DNA of 64,000 bases from JAFEDN01 sp965651935 (GTDB taxonomy: Bacteria > Pseudomonadota > Gammaproteobacteria > Coxiellales > Coxiellaceae): positions 1 to 64,000 of the forward strand of contig CBFGTC010000003.1 in NCBI GenBank assembly GCA_965651935.1. Reading direction: 5' to 3'. This document shows positions 36,630-44,360 of this stretch, in pieces (within the stretch, counting starts at the first letter, position 1; every line of letters begins with the position of its first letter). Below the pieces are notes generated by a model that saw only the letters and a list, made by a program, of their open reading frames with translations, was not told the DNA's origin and ran no database searches. The translations under genes and the position numbers were made by a program.

Positions 36630-36905
36630 ATGCGTTTTTATTTAACAGCTCTAATTTTTTCAAGTTTTACTGTATTATTGACGGCTTGCTCCCATACCCC
36701 TCCAGACCAAACTCGTTTTGTGCAGTATGCTCAAACATTACCTCCCATTACCGTGCCTGCCGGTATAAAAGATCCGACTGCCGCCAGCTATTATCCGGTT
36801 CCGCCAGTGACGATGACAGCCCCTTGGGGTGTAAAACCGCCGCTAACACCGCCTGGCGCACAATTAGTGGCAAATCGAAATATTGTTTTACCGGTGCCTA
36901 ACTGA
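36630..36905 (+). CDS. Small proline-rich lipoprotein, likely a reduced BamC (NlpB)
   Basis: A 91-aa lipoprotein with a signal peptide and lipobox LTAC, so Cys20 or its neighbour would be lipidated. The mature part is proline-rich without obvious folded domains (YAQTLPPITVPAGI, ASYYPVPPVTM). Its place between dapA and purC is that of bamC in E. coli, and the first mature residues resemble the extended BamC N-terminal segment that lies along BamD. E. coli BamC is about 344 aa with two helix-grip domains; both are absent. I infer a minimal BamC. It overlaps purC by one base (TGATG). Confidence 0.75.
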   Translation: MRFYLTALIFSSFTVLLTACSHTPPDQTRFVQYAQTLPPITVPAGIKDPTAASYYPVPPVTMTAPWGVKPPLTPPGAQLVANRNIVLPVPN

Positions 36906-37621
36906 TGGAATTAAATAAAAAAAATCTGATTTATGCTGGGAAGGTCAAGTCATTGTATTCAACCCAAAGCGAAAATCAAATCATAATGGAGTTCCGCGAC
37001 GATATTACGGCTTTTAATGGGATTAAACACGAACAATTAGCCGGTAAAGGCCAAGTCAATAATTTAATTAATGCTTTTTTGATGGCGGAATTAATTAAAG
37101 CGGGGGTCCCATGCCATTTTCAGTCTGTATTGGGTGACGGTTTAAGTATAGTTAAACGCTTAAAAATGATGCCTTTAAAATGCATTATGCGTAATATTGC
37201 CGCCGGACGTTTTTGCCGTATTTTGGGTGTTACCATTGGCCGCAAACTGATGCCGCCGTTGTACGAGCTCTATTTAAAAAGCGATGAGTTGCGAGATCCC
37301 TTAGTGAGTGATTACCATGCGCTGAGTTTAGGGTGGGCTACTCAAGAACAACTTGATCAAATGGCAGATTTAAGTTTTAGGGCTAATCGTGTCTTAAAGC
37401 AAATTTTTTTAGAGCATGGTATGATTTTAGTTGATTTTAAATTAGAATTTGGAATAGATGACGGTGAAATGATGCTGGCCGATGAAATCAGTCCTGACAA
37501 TTCAAGGATCTGGGATTCGGTGACCCACGAGGCTTTAGATAAAGATCGATTCCGTCAAGAATTAGGCGGAGTAGTTGCCGCTTATCAACAAGTCGCCACA
37601 CGTTTAGGCATTACAATTTAA
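36905..37621 (+). CDS. purC: Phosphoribosylaminoimidazole-succinocarboxamide synthase
   Basis: A 238-aa SAICAR synthetase, joining aspartate to CAIR with ATP in purine synthesis. Family motifs are YAGKVKSLYST at the N-terminus, the FRDDITAFNGIK segment, the PLKCIMRNIAAGRF strand, LVDFKLEFG and DEISPDNSRIWD. Length is normal. Its ATG shares a base with the preceding lipoprotein stop, showing tight coupling. The tRNA-Ser(CGA) gene starts three bases after its stop. Confidence 0.95.
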   Translation: MELNKKNLIYAGKVKSLYSTQSENQIIMEFRDDITAFNGIKHEQLAGKGQVNNLINAFLMAELIKAGVPCHFQSVLGDGLSIVKRLKMMPLKCIMRNIAAGRFCRILGVTIGRKLMPPLYELYLKSDELRDPLVSDYHALSLGWATQEQLDQMADLSFRANRVLKQIFLEHGMILVDFKLEFGIDDGEMMLADEISPDNSRIWDSVTHEALDKDRFRQELGGVVAAYQQVATRLGITI

Positions 37622-37623
37622 CC

Positions 37624-37714
37624 GGAGAGGTACCGAAGTGGCCATAACGGCGCCGACTCGAAATCGGACGGGGGCTTACGCCCCACGTGGGTTCGAATCC
37701 CACTCTCTCCGCCA
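37624..37714 (+). tRNA. tRNA-Ser (CGA)
   Basis: 91 bases including encoded CCA. Acceptor GGAGAGG pairs with TCTCTCC, the anticodon loop CTCGAAA gives CGA, a long variable arm (GGGGGCTTACGCCCC) is present and the T-loop is GTTCGAATC. It borders the mobile-element graveyard that runs to about 42.1 kb. Confidence 0.94.
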
Positions 37715-37785
37715 TGTTTTCAGTTTATTTATTTTTAAAATAAACATCTAAGAATACCCTTTAGGTTACCCCATTGGAAGTATAG

Positions 37786-38196
37786 TGGTCTGGCAAATTG
37801 GACCAAAAGGATGAGAAAATAAGATAGAATTTCTGCCTCAAAATGCAGGGGGAGAAATGAGTACGAAACGTAAATTTAGTACATTAGCATAAAGTGTACC
37901 CCTATTTATTGCGTGATATGGCGATTACACGGTGTGATCAGGTCTGGAGCACTGATATTATATATTTGCGCATGAAGCAGGGATTCATTTATTTAACCGC
38001 GATTATAGATTGGTTTAGTCGCTACGTGTTAGATTGGGAGCTGGGGACCACGTTAGAGGCTGATTTTTGCATAGACGCTTTATCTCGGGTATTAACCCAT
38101 AAAAAATGTGATATTTTTAACACGGATCAAGGAACTCAATTTACCAGCGAAGCTGATGTGTATCTAATATTCCTTAAAGAAAATGGTTTAATATGA
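37786..38196 (+). pseudogene. IS3-family transposase remnant, internally deleted
   Basis: Two ends of an IS3-type element joined by a deletion. At 37857 the frame MSTKRKFST after a GGGGGAG ribosome binding site looks like the start of orfA and stops after 11 codons. From about 37888 the frame YPYLLRDM then runs into the integrase catalytic core of orfB: QVWSTDIIYLRMKQGFIYLT, then IIDWFSRYVLDWELGTTL, and FNTDQGTQFTSEADV, which hold the first two acidic residues of the DDE triad. The frame ends at 38196 before the final Glu. The segment TGGTCTGGCAAATTGGACC at 37786 may be the left end. Inactive. Confidence 0.8.
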
Positions 38197-38225
38197 GAAT
38201 TTTTAATAAAAGTATGACATGAATC

Positions 38226-39353
38226 ATGAATCAAAATTATATAGAAGAACTTTATATTAAAACAGCAATCAATTTACTGGATGATTTAAAAAGTCAAAAA
38301 ATCTCAAAAAAAACGGGTTACTCCGTTACCGGTGATAGCTTAGTAGAAGAACGATTGATTGAGTTTAACCCAAATTGTTTTAAGGTTATAAGCCAAGCAC
38401 AAAAAAAAGATAACCATCGCAAAGTGTTAATTGCCGACTGGCGCTTATATTATGGAGTGAAAAATTATGAAGAAATAATGGAGACTTATAGTCAATTATT
38501 AAAATATTTACTTAAAAATCATTTCTTCATTTATATTTTTTATGGAAAAGCACTTGTTGAGGTTTTAGGAGCGAATGCGCTTTTGCAAAGACATGGCGCT
38601 CTCATGGAATTAATATCAGAGAATGAAATCAAAACTCAATTATCTTTATTAGGATATGACTCAGGACAATTTTTTATATTTCGCGATTTTCATTTGTCGC
38701 AAATAATGCAGACAATTCAATATTTGGGTCAACAATTTATAGATGAAAAACAATCTTTCGACTCTACTGAATTGGCAGAATTAAAAAAACATATCACTCC
38801 AAAATTGAATCATACTTTAATTATTAATGTGAATTGGGATGATATAACTATTAAATCTGTTTTAAATGCTTCTGATAATAAACAAATTAGAACTATTGAG
38901 CTTGATTTGCCATGTGGTCAGAATAACTTGGATAAAACAGAAAGCAACATAAAAAAAGTTATTGCGCACCTAGATAATTATTTTGGAAAAAACAAAAGAC
39001 CGCCAGGGCTTAAATTTAATTTTATTAATTATTTTGTTACTAATTCAATTAATTTTGATTCATTTATGGAATCGGTAATGATGGCATATCCCGCTCATTT
39101 ACTGTCGGAACTGACTTTGTTAAATTATTATGGTCCTTTATCATATCTCTTTCATTACTCTAATTTTAAAAAATTGACTTTGACACCAAATTATCGTGTC
39201 AATCCGATAGAATTTTTTATAAAATTAGATACAAAAAATTTTAATAATCCATTATTCAAGTCACTAGAGACTTTTTTATTACCCCCTCAAAATAACCATT
39301 TTTTTCCTTCTGAAAATGATTCAGATTTTATCCGAGTAGGTTGGTCAAGATGA
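38226..39353 (+). CDS. Hypothetical protein, 375 aa, with LRR-like C-terminal region
   Basis: Not recognised. Starts MNQNYIEELYIKT and is soluble with no signal peptide. The first 190 residues are helical; residues about 210-350 contain strand-and-leucine patterns (IRTIELDLP, LSELTLLNYYGPL, FKKLTLTPNY) that look like irregular leucine-rich repeats. AT-rich, and flanked on the left by the IS3 remnant and on the right by other gene scraps, so it may be acquired. No clear ribosome binding site, though the ATG is only about 30 bases after the IS remnant. Possibly a secreted protein, without direct evidence. Confidence 0.6.
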   Translation: MNQNYIEELYIKTAINLLDDLKSQKISKKTGYSVTGDSLVEERLIEFNPNCFKVISQAQKKDNHRKVLIADWRLYYGVKNYEEIMETYSQLLKYLLKNHFFIYIFYGKALVEVLGANALLQRHGALMELISENEIKTQLSLLGYDSGQFFIFRDFHLSQIMQTIQYLGQQFIDEKQSFDSTELAELKKHITPKLNHTLIINVNWDDITIKSVLNASDNKQIRTIELDLPCGQNNLDKTESNIKKVIAHLDNYFGKNKRPPGLKFNFINYFVTNSINFDSFMESVMMAYPAHLLSELTLLNYYGPLSYLFHYSNFKKLTLTPNYRVNPIEFFIKLDTKNFNNPLFKSLETFLLPPQNNHFFPSENDSDFIRVGWSR

Positions 39354-39410
39354 TTTGAAATTCAAGAATAATTGTACCAATAACACTAGTATTAAACGGT
39401 AAGTTGTCAA

Positions 39411-39566
39411 ATGAATTTAATTTCTGATGCATGGATAAAAGTGGTCTCTGACGATGGCGGTAAGTATATTACCGATCAAATTTCAATTTCCAGTTTACTT
39501 ATTGACTCTCCTGGAGAGCATATCGTCAAACAAAATCGCGATCTTTTTAAGCATGGCAATTTGTGA
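39411..39566 (+). pseudogene. 51-aa fragment resembling the N-terminus of Cas8e (Cse1/CasA)
   Basis: A short frame starting MNLISDAWIKVVSDDGGKY that ends after 51 codons. The opening resembles the first residues of type I-E Cascade large subunits (NLL-D-WIPV-DG). Nothing else of a CRISPR-Cas locus (other cas genes, repeats) is seen in the window. If the resemblance is real this is a stranded scrap of a lost system; it is short enough to be chance. Confidence 0.3.
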
Positions 39567-39687
39567 GCTTAAAATATCTTCCATTATTACCATTCTTAAA
39601 TGCTAATAATAATTCTTTCTCATTGATTTTTAAAGGTTGAACCAGAGTATTTCTCACTATTTTAAAGGCTTTAAATGTCTGTAACAT
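39547..39687 (-). CDS. 46-aa frame starting with the copied 18-codon module
   Basis: A short frame whose first 18 residues, MLQTFKAFKIVRNTLVQP, are identical to those of the 77-aa membrane protein at 6140-6373, as is the ribosome binding site context (GGGGGGAAG before ATG). After codon 18 it diverges completely (LKINEKELLLAFKNGNNG) and stops at 39547. No membrane segment. It is either a broken copy of that gene joined to foreign sequence or a chimeric small protein. Confidence 0.45.
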   Translation of the reverse strand: MLQTFKAFKIVRNTLVQPLKINEKELLLAFKNGNNGRYFKLTNCHA

Positions 39688-39836
39688 CTTCCCCCCTTTT
39701 TTTGTTGATCAGTGTAAAATTCCCCAAATCACCAGTGTCTATTAAACCATTTTTGAAGAATAAAATATGCAATACAAAAAAGCCATGTTGTGTAGGCTAT
39801 TTCTTACGAAATTAAATTATTATTTTTCAATGACTT
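39635..39836. repeat. Copy B of the dispersed 5'-module repeat
   Basis: About 200 bases matching 6321-6513 in the same orientation, covering 18 codons, the ribosome binding site and upstream sequence. The upstream part is nearly as conserved as the coding part. 39837-39990 is AT-rich with nothing I can name. Confidence 0.7.
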
Positions 39837-39990
39837 GAAGGTATTTATTATAAGCATTCTGTTTTAAATTTTGGATTTACTATGAAATCAGTAAGTTAAA
39901 ATTACAGCAGAGTAGCCTAGCAGAAAGAATAGCTTAACTTAAACTGGGTATGGAGAATTCATACCCCGCCTTGATTGATTTGACGAGGTC

Positions 39991-41703
39991 TTAAACGCTA
40001 GATATCCTCGGAGAGGTTTGCTGTTTTTCATCTTTAGACGGGTTAGATTGTTTCATTAACGAGAGTGTTTTTATTAGCGTGGAAAAGGCTGAATCAGTAT
40101 TTGTTTCAAGTATGGATTTTTGTTCATTTAACTCTTTAAAACGATTGCAAGTAATTTCATAATGTAATTTCATAAAATTCATATTTTTTTTTGCATCTTC
40201 TAACTCATTTTCCTCGTTTCTCATAGCTCTGTTATAAATACAAACTGCTAATTTATAACCCGCATTAGCATCTATTTCTTCTTGCTTGGTTAATGAAATT
40301 TGAATATTATTATTTATTTCAGCTTGGTGGGCAATATAATAATCGTCTGCGACTGGCATAGATGGAAAATTGAATTTCGAATAACAAACTCCAAATGCGA
40401 GAGCTAAAGTGAGAAATGTAAGATAATTTTGAGGAATCTCTAAGAATTCATCTTTTAGAGTATTAATATCATTTTTTATATTATCGAAATCCAATGATGC
40501 CATCAGTTTTTTTATGCCTCTGGCATCAAGTCGTTTAGGTTTTTTTGTATCCCTCATTCGCATTAATATATTATTAAAACTTCCATTCAATTTAACGTAA
40601 AGCTCGCCATCGCTGAATGACTTGGGGAATACATCTGATAAGAATACCCTTGTAATACCAAATAATGAATCGGGTGTGTATATTTTAAATTTATTGGTAT
40701 GATCATTAATTACTTTGTTAAATTGCACGATAAAACCAAAATCTTTTTGAGCCTGGGCAAATTTATTGTCTTGAACTTCTAAATAAGCTGCGAGGGTAGG
40801 TAATATTTCAAATAGGCGTTTACTCATATTGAGATTAGGGAAAACTCCGCAAACTTTTTTTTGTTCTGATTCCAGCAGCAGAGGAAATTTTAAAACTAAT
40901 GGATTTTTAGAATCATAACTGGGACATAAAGTTTGTGACAAATATTGATCCTTTTGGAAAGGTGTCCGCCCCCCTAACAGAGATTCTAAATTTTTTTTGG
41001 ATATTTCATTAGGAAACTCAATATTTAAATGATGAAGTTTTTTTTCATCGCATATATCCAAAGTTTGGTAAACCGATATACTTAAGTGATCATTAAGGTA
41101 AAGGATAAAATGTTTAAGAGCGAGTGGATTACTCAAATATACGCTTGTTTTATGATTATTTAATTTAAATAGTGCCTCCTCTAAATCATCATTCATATTA
41201 TAATGTAGGCTGGTCCACTTTTCGCCATACTTTAATAACATATAAATTTGAATTATTTCGGCCATTTTTTTAAAAAAATTTTTAAAATCGTTGTTGATTA
41301 CAATAGCGAAAAATGATTTAACATTTCTTTCAATTAGAGAAAAAAGTAAATTTTCACTGATAACTGCCACTGTTCTTGCTTCAGAGGTGTGACCTTTTTT
41401 TGATGTCTCTGCGAATACAGCTTCACATATCTGTTCGTCACTGCATTTATTGAGTGGTGTTACCTCTCGATTGAGTTCGGCCTCTTTAAGTACTTCTTTT
41501 GTAACTTCATCTGATAACTTTAGATATTGCTCTTCATCATTGTCTTTTATTTTGTAGTAAAATTGTCCTTTATCTCCTTTGTATAGGTACAAATGATTTT
41601 GATCTGATATTTTTATTTCAGGACCACCTGACATTAAAAAGAGGTCGCACCTTTTTTCAATACACTTAAATTGCTTCCATGCATAATATTCTTGAACCTT
41701 CAT
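39991..41703 (-). CDS. Hypothetical protein, 570 aa, C-terminal coiled coil
   Basis: Not recognised. A soluble protein without signal peptide, rich in Lys, Asn and Leu. Near residues 425-445 a mildly hydrophobic helix (YLTFLTLALAFGVCYSKF) is present; residues about 490-545 are predicted coiled coil (NRAMRNEENELEDAKKNMNF onward); the tail is polar (SNPSKDEKQQTSPRISSV). The ATG at 41703 follows GAGGG at five bases and is preferred over 41742. Size, composition and the polar C-terminus resemble type IV effector candidates of Legionellales, which is inference only. Confidence 0.65.
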   Translation of the reverse strand: MKVQEYYAWKQFKCIEKRCDLFLMSGGPEIKISDQNHLYLYKGDKGQFYYKIKDNDEEQYLKLSDEVTKEVLKEAELNREVTPLNKCSDEQICEAVFAETSKKGHTSEARTVAVISENLLFSLIERNVKSFFAIVINNDFKNFFKKMAEIIQIYMLLKYGEKWTSLHYNMNDDLEEALFKLNNHKTSVYLSNPLALKHFILYLNDHLSISVYQTLDICDEKKLHHLNIEFPNEISKKNLESLLGGRTPFQKDQYLSQTLCPSYDSKNPLVLKFPLLLESEQKKVCGVFPNLNMSKRLFEILPTLAAYLEVQDNKFAQAQKDFGFIVQFNKVINDHTNKFKIYTPDSLFGITRVFLSDVFPKSFSDGELYVKLNGSFNNILMRMRDTKKPKRLDARGIKKLMASLDFDNIKNDINTLKDEFLEIPQNYLTFLTLALAFGVCYSKFNFPSMPVADDYYIAHQAEINNNIQISLTKQEEIDANAGYKLAVCIYNRAMRNEENELEDAKKNMNFMKLHYEITCNRFKELNEQKSILETNTDSAFSTLIKTLSLMKQSNPSKDEKQQTSPRISSV

Positions 41704-41903
41704 AAATCCCTCATGTTTATAGTTTACTCTTATAACTGACAAAATAGTACACTGTCTTTATTAAAAGTCAATTATAGAAAATGGTTAATCCAAAATTACA
41801 ATACTTCTTTATTTACGAAGTGAAACTTTTATTTGGTTATGTTGGTCATATACTCACTGGTGTTTGACAATATTCTGAATACTGCTTAGCTTTCAGGTAA
41901 GGT

Positions 41904-42032
41904 TCAAATATTGCGGATAACACCGGCAAGTCTTAATGTTTCTGCAAAATAAGGGAAGCCTCCCGCTTTTGGACAGTTTTCCATACCGTGTTGTTGTGCT
42001 GCTATTAGTTTTTCGATAATAGCTTTATTCAT
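41904..42032 (-). pseudogene. Truncated DUF1398-family gene
   Basis: A 42-codon frame, MNKAIIEKLIAAQQHGMENC then PKAGGFPYFAETLRLAGVIR, matches the start of the DUF1398 family (normally about 125-135 aa), then stops after RNI where the family continues with a W-x-LPSCQS segment. GGAAAATTAAA precedes the ATG. The remaining two thirds are absent, so this is a decayed gene. The rest of the 41743-42277 gap holds nothing else I can identify. Confidence 0.65.
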
Positions 42033-42277
42033 TTTAATTTTCCTATTTTAATAAATTTTATGTTGCACCCAAGAGTAAGGTGCTCACAGTCAACGGGGAT
42101 TTAAAATCTAAATATTATAATATTTTTATCTAAAAATGCTTTATGTATTAAATTTAAACAAAAATTAAGGTGATTAATCATTCAAGTGGCAGAAAGTTAT
42201 CGGTTAATCAGACTTGATTCTCGGATATATTTCCTGAACAATATGAAAGTTAATATTTCCATCAGGAGGATGGTGAC

Positions 42278-42751
42278 ATGCTAATAAAATCAGCCGCCTT
42301 AATTTTACGGCCTTTCATCTGGCTGTTAAACACGTTGATTCCTATAGGAGATTTAATCGCGCGGATTTGGGTCGCCCAAATTTTTCTATTAGACGCATGG
42401 TTTAAACTGCAAAACTGGCCTTCAACCATTCGACTTTTTAATAATCATTATATTATTTCCTCGGAATTCAGTGCAGGACTGGCATTGGCAGCAGAAATTA
42501 TATTACCTATTTTACTCATCATTGGGTTTGGCGGCAGAATAATGATCTTGCTATTTTTTCTGTTCAACCTAATTAGCATGTACACCTATAATTTTATTTG
42601 GACTCCTGACGGTCTGAGTAATTATAACCAACAAATGGCGTGGGCTATGGTACTTATGTTGTTAATGCTGCACGGCCCAGGATTGTTTTCAGTGGACCAT
42701 TGGTTGCACAAGCGCCATGGCCATCATCTTAAGCTTAAAAAAAGAGGATAA
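42278..42751 (+). CDS. DoxX family membrane protein
   Basis: A 157-aa protein with four hydrophobic segments in the DoxX layout: ARIWVAQIFLLDAWFKLQNW, then ALAAEIILPILLIIGFGGR, ILLFFLFNLISMYTYNF and AWAMVLMLLMLHGPGLFSVDHWL. The family includes quinone-linked and redox-associated membrane proteins. TCAGGAGG lies ahead of the ATG at good spacing. Its stop is one base before the yciA ATG, so it opens the operon that continues through etfA; a link to quinone chemistry would fit with the ETF-QO gene. Confidence 0.85.
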   Translation: MLIKSAALILRPFIWLLNTLIPIGDLIARIWVAQIFLLDAWFKLQNWPSTIRLFNNHYIISSEFSAGLALAAEIILPILLIIGFGGRIMILLFFLFNLISMYTYNFIWTPDGLSNYNQQMAWAMVLMLLMLHGPGLFSVDHWLHKRHGHHLKLKKRG

Positions 42752-42752
42752 T

Positions 42753-43157
42753 ATGCCCCGAGTCCAAAACCTCAATAAAATACCCGAAGGTGATTTAGAA
42801 ATCCGCACCATTGCCATGCCAGCCGATACCAACGCGAATGGCGATATTTTTGGTGGTTGGGTGGTCTCACAAATGGATCTGGCCGGAGCCAGTTATGCAT
42901 TAAAATATACCAAAGGTCGGGCAGTAACGGTGGCCATCGAAAGTATGGCTTTTTTGACGCCGGTTAAAGTAGGCGATTTACTCAGTTGTTATGCCAGTTT
43001 GCACAAAATTGGCAACACTTCCATCCAAATCAAAATAGAATCTTGGGTGATTTCACCTGAAAACTTACAAAGCCGCCAAGTGACAGAAGGAATATTTACT
43101 TTCGTGGCAGTCGATAAAAATGGTAAACCTCGACCAATTCATGTAAAAAATTCATGA
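42753..43157 (+). CDS. yciA: Acyl-CoA thioesterase YciA
   Basis: A 134-aa hot-dog-fold thioesterase that hydrolyses short- and medium-chain acyl-CoA. The diagnostic motif is MPADTNANGDIFGGWVVSQMD, with the catalytic Asp of NGDIFGGW, then AVTVAIESMAFLTPVKVGD. The open frame begins at 42717, but the ATG at 42753 has GAGGATA in front and gives the usual N-terminus. It overlaps the acyl-CoA dehydrogenase start by four bases. Confidence 0.93.
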   Translation: MPRVQNLNKIPEGDLEIRTIAMPADTNANGDIFGGWVVSQMDLAGASYALKYTKGRAVTVAIESMAFLTPVKVGDLLSCYASLHKIGNTSIQIKIESWVISPENLQSRQVTEGIFTFVAVDKNGKPRPIHVKNS

Positions 43158-44347
43158 AAACTCGTGTTCCCTTCAATATTTTTGATCCATTATTGTTGCA
43201 CGAGCAACTCAGTGAAGAAGAAAAATTAATTCAATCCAGTGCGGCTGCCTTTGCTAAACAGCATCTTATGCCGCGAATTCTCAAAGATTACCGTGAGGAA
43301 ACTTTTAATGCAGACATTATTCGAGCCATGGGCGAAGCCGGTTTATTGGGGCTAAATATTCAAGGTTATGGTTGTGCCGGCGCCAATGAAGTCAGCTATG
43401 GTTTAGTTGCTCGAGAAATAGAACGAGTGGATTCGGGGTATCGCTCAGCAATGAGTGTTCAATCCAGCTTAGTTATGTATCCTATTTACAACTACGGTTC
43501 TGCTGAACAAAAAGAGCGTTATCTAACCAAGCTAGCGGAAGGTAAAATCATTGGCTGCTTTGGTTTGACAGAACCCGATCACGGTTCAGATCCGGCTAGC
43601 ATGGAAACTCAAGCCAAAACTACCGCAGGCGGTTATAAACTTTATGGCGCTAAAACCTGGATCACCAATTCCCCTATCGCCGATATTTTTATCGTGTGGG
43701 CTAAAGATGACTTCGGCAAGGTGCGCGGATTTATATTAGAAAAAGGCATGAAAGGTTTAGCTACTTCCAAAATTTCTGGCAAATTTTCATTTAGAGCCTC
43801 TCTTTCTGGAGAAATCATCATGGATGGGGTATTTGTGCCAGAAGAGAACGTGCTTCCACAAATAGAAGGAATGAAAGGGCCGCTCAGTTGCCTGGTCGGA
43901 GCGCGGTATGGTATTGCCTGGGGCGTACTCGGTGCGGCTGAATTTTGTTGGGAAGCAGCACGGCAATACGTATTGAATCGTCGTCAATTTGGACAAGTTT
44001 TAGCAGCTAATCAACTAATACAATATAAATTAGCCCATATGCAAACTCAAATTGCATTGGCTTTGCAAGCCTGTCTCAGAGTGGGACGTTTACGCGATCA
44101 AAACAAAGCAGCGCTAGAAACTGTTTCATTAATTAAACGTAATTCCACTTTAGTGGCTTTGGAGATAGCACGAGAAGCGCGTGATATGCACGGAGGCAAC
44201 GGCATTGTGGATGAGTTTCATGTAATCCGTCACATGGAAAATTTAGAGACCACTAAAACTTATGAAGGCACTGCGGATATCCATGCGCTAATTTTAGGCC
44301 AGGCTATAACGGATATCCCTGCATTTCAGCCACGCGGAAAGGGGTGA
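43154..44347 (+). CDS. gcdH: Acyl-CoA dehydrogenase, glutaryl-CoA dehydrogenase type
   Basis: A 397-aa FAD enzyme. It matches glutaryl-CoA dehydrogenases in GYRSAMSVQSSLVMYPIYNY, CFGLTEPDHGSDPASM, TWITNSPIADIFIVWAK and the C-terminal KTYEGTADIHALILG, where Glu371 is the expected catalytic base. The enzyme oxidises and decarboxylates glutaryl-CoA to crotonyl-CoA, late in lysine and tryptophan breakdown, and passes electrons to ETF. The ETF-QO and both ETF subunit genes follow, making a self-contained electron route to quinone. Confidence 0.9.
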   Translation: MKTRVPFNIFDPLLLHEQLSEEEKLIQSSAAAFAKQHLMPRILKDYREETFNADIIRAMGEAGLLGLNIQGYGCAGANEVSYGLVAREIERVDSGYRSAMSVQSSLVMYPIYNYGSAEQKERYLTKLAEGKIIGCFGLTEPDHGSDPASMETQAKTTAGGYKLYGAKTWITNSPIADIFIVWAKDDFGKVRGFILEKGMKGLATSKISGKFSFRASLSGEIIMDGVFVPEENVLPQIEGMKGPLSCLVGARYGIAWGVLGAAEFCWEAARQYVLNRRQFGQVLAANQLIQYKLAHMQTQIALALQACLRVGRLRDQNKAALETVSLIKRNSTLVALEIAREARDMHGGNGIVDEFHVIRHMENLETTKTYEGTADIHALILGQAITDIPAFQPRGKG

Positions 44348-44360
44348 AGTATTGGAAGTC

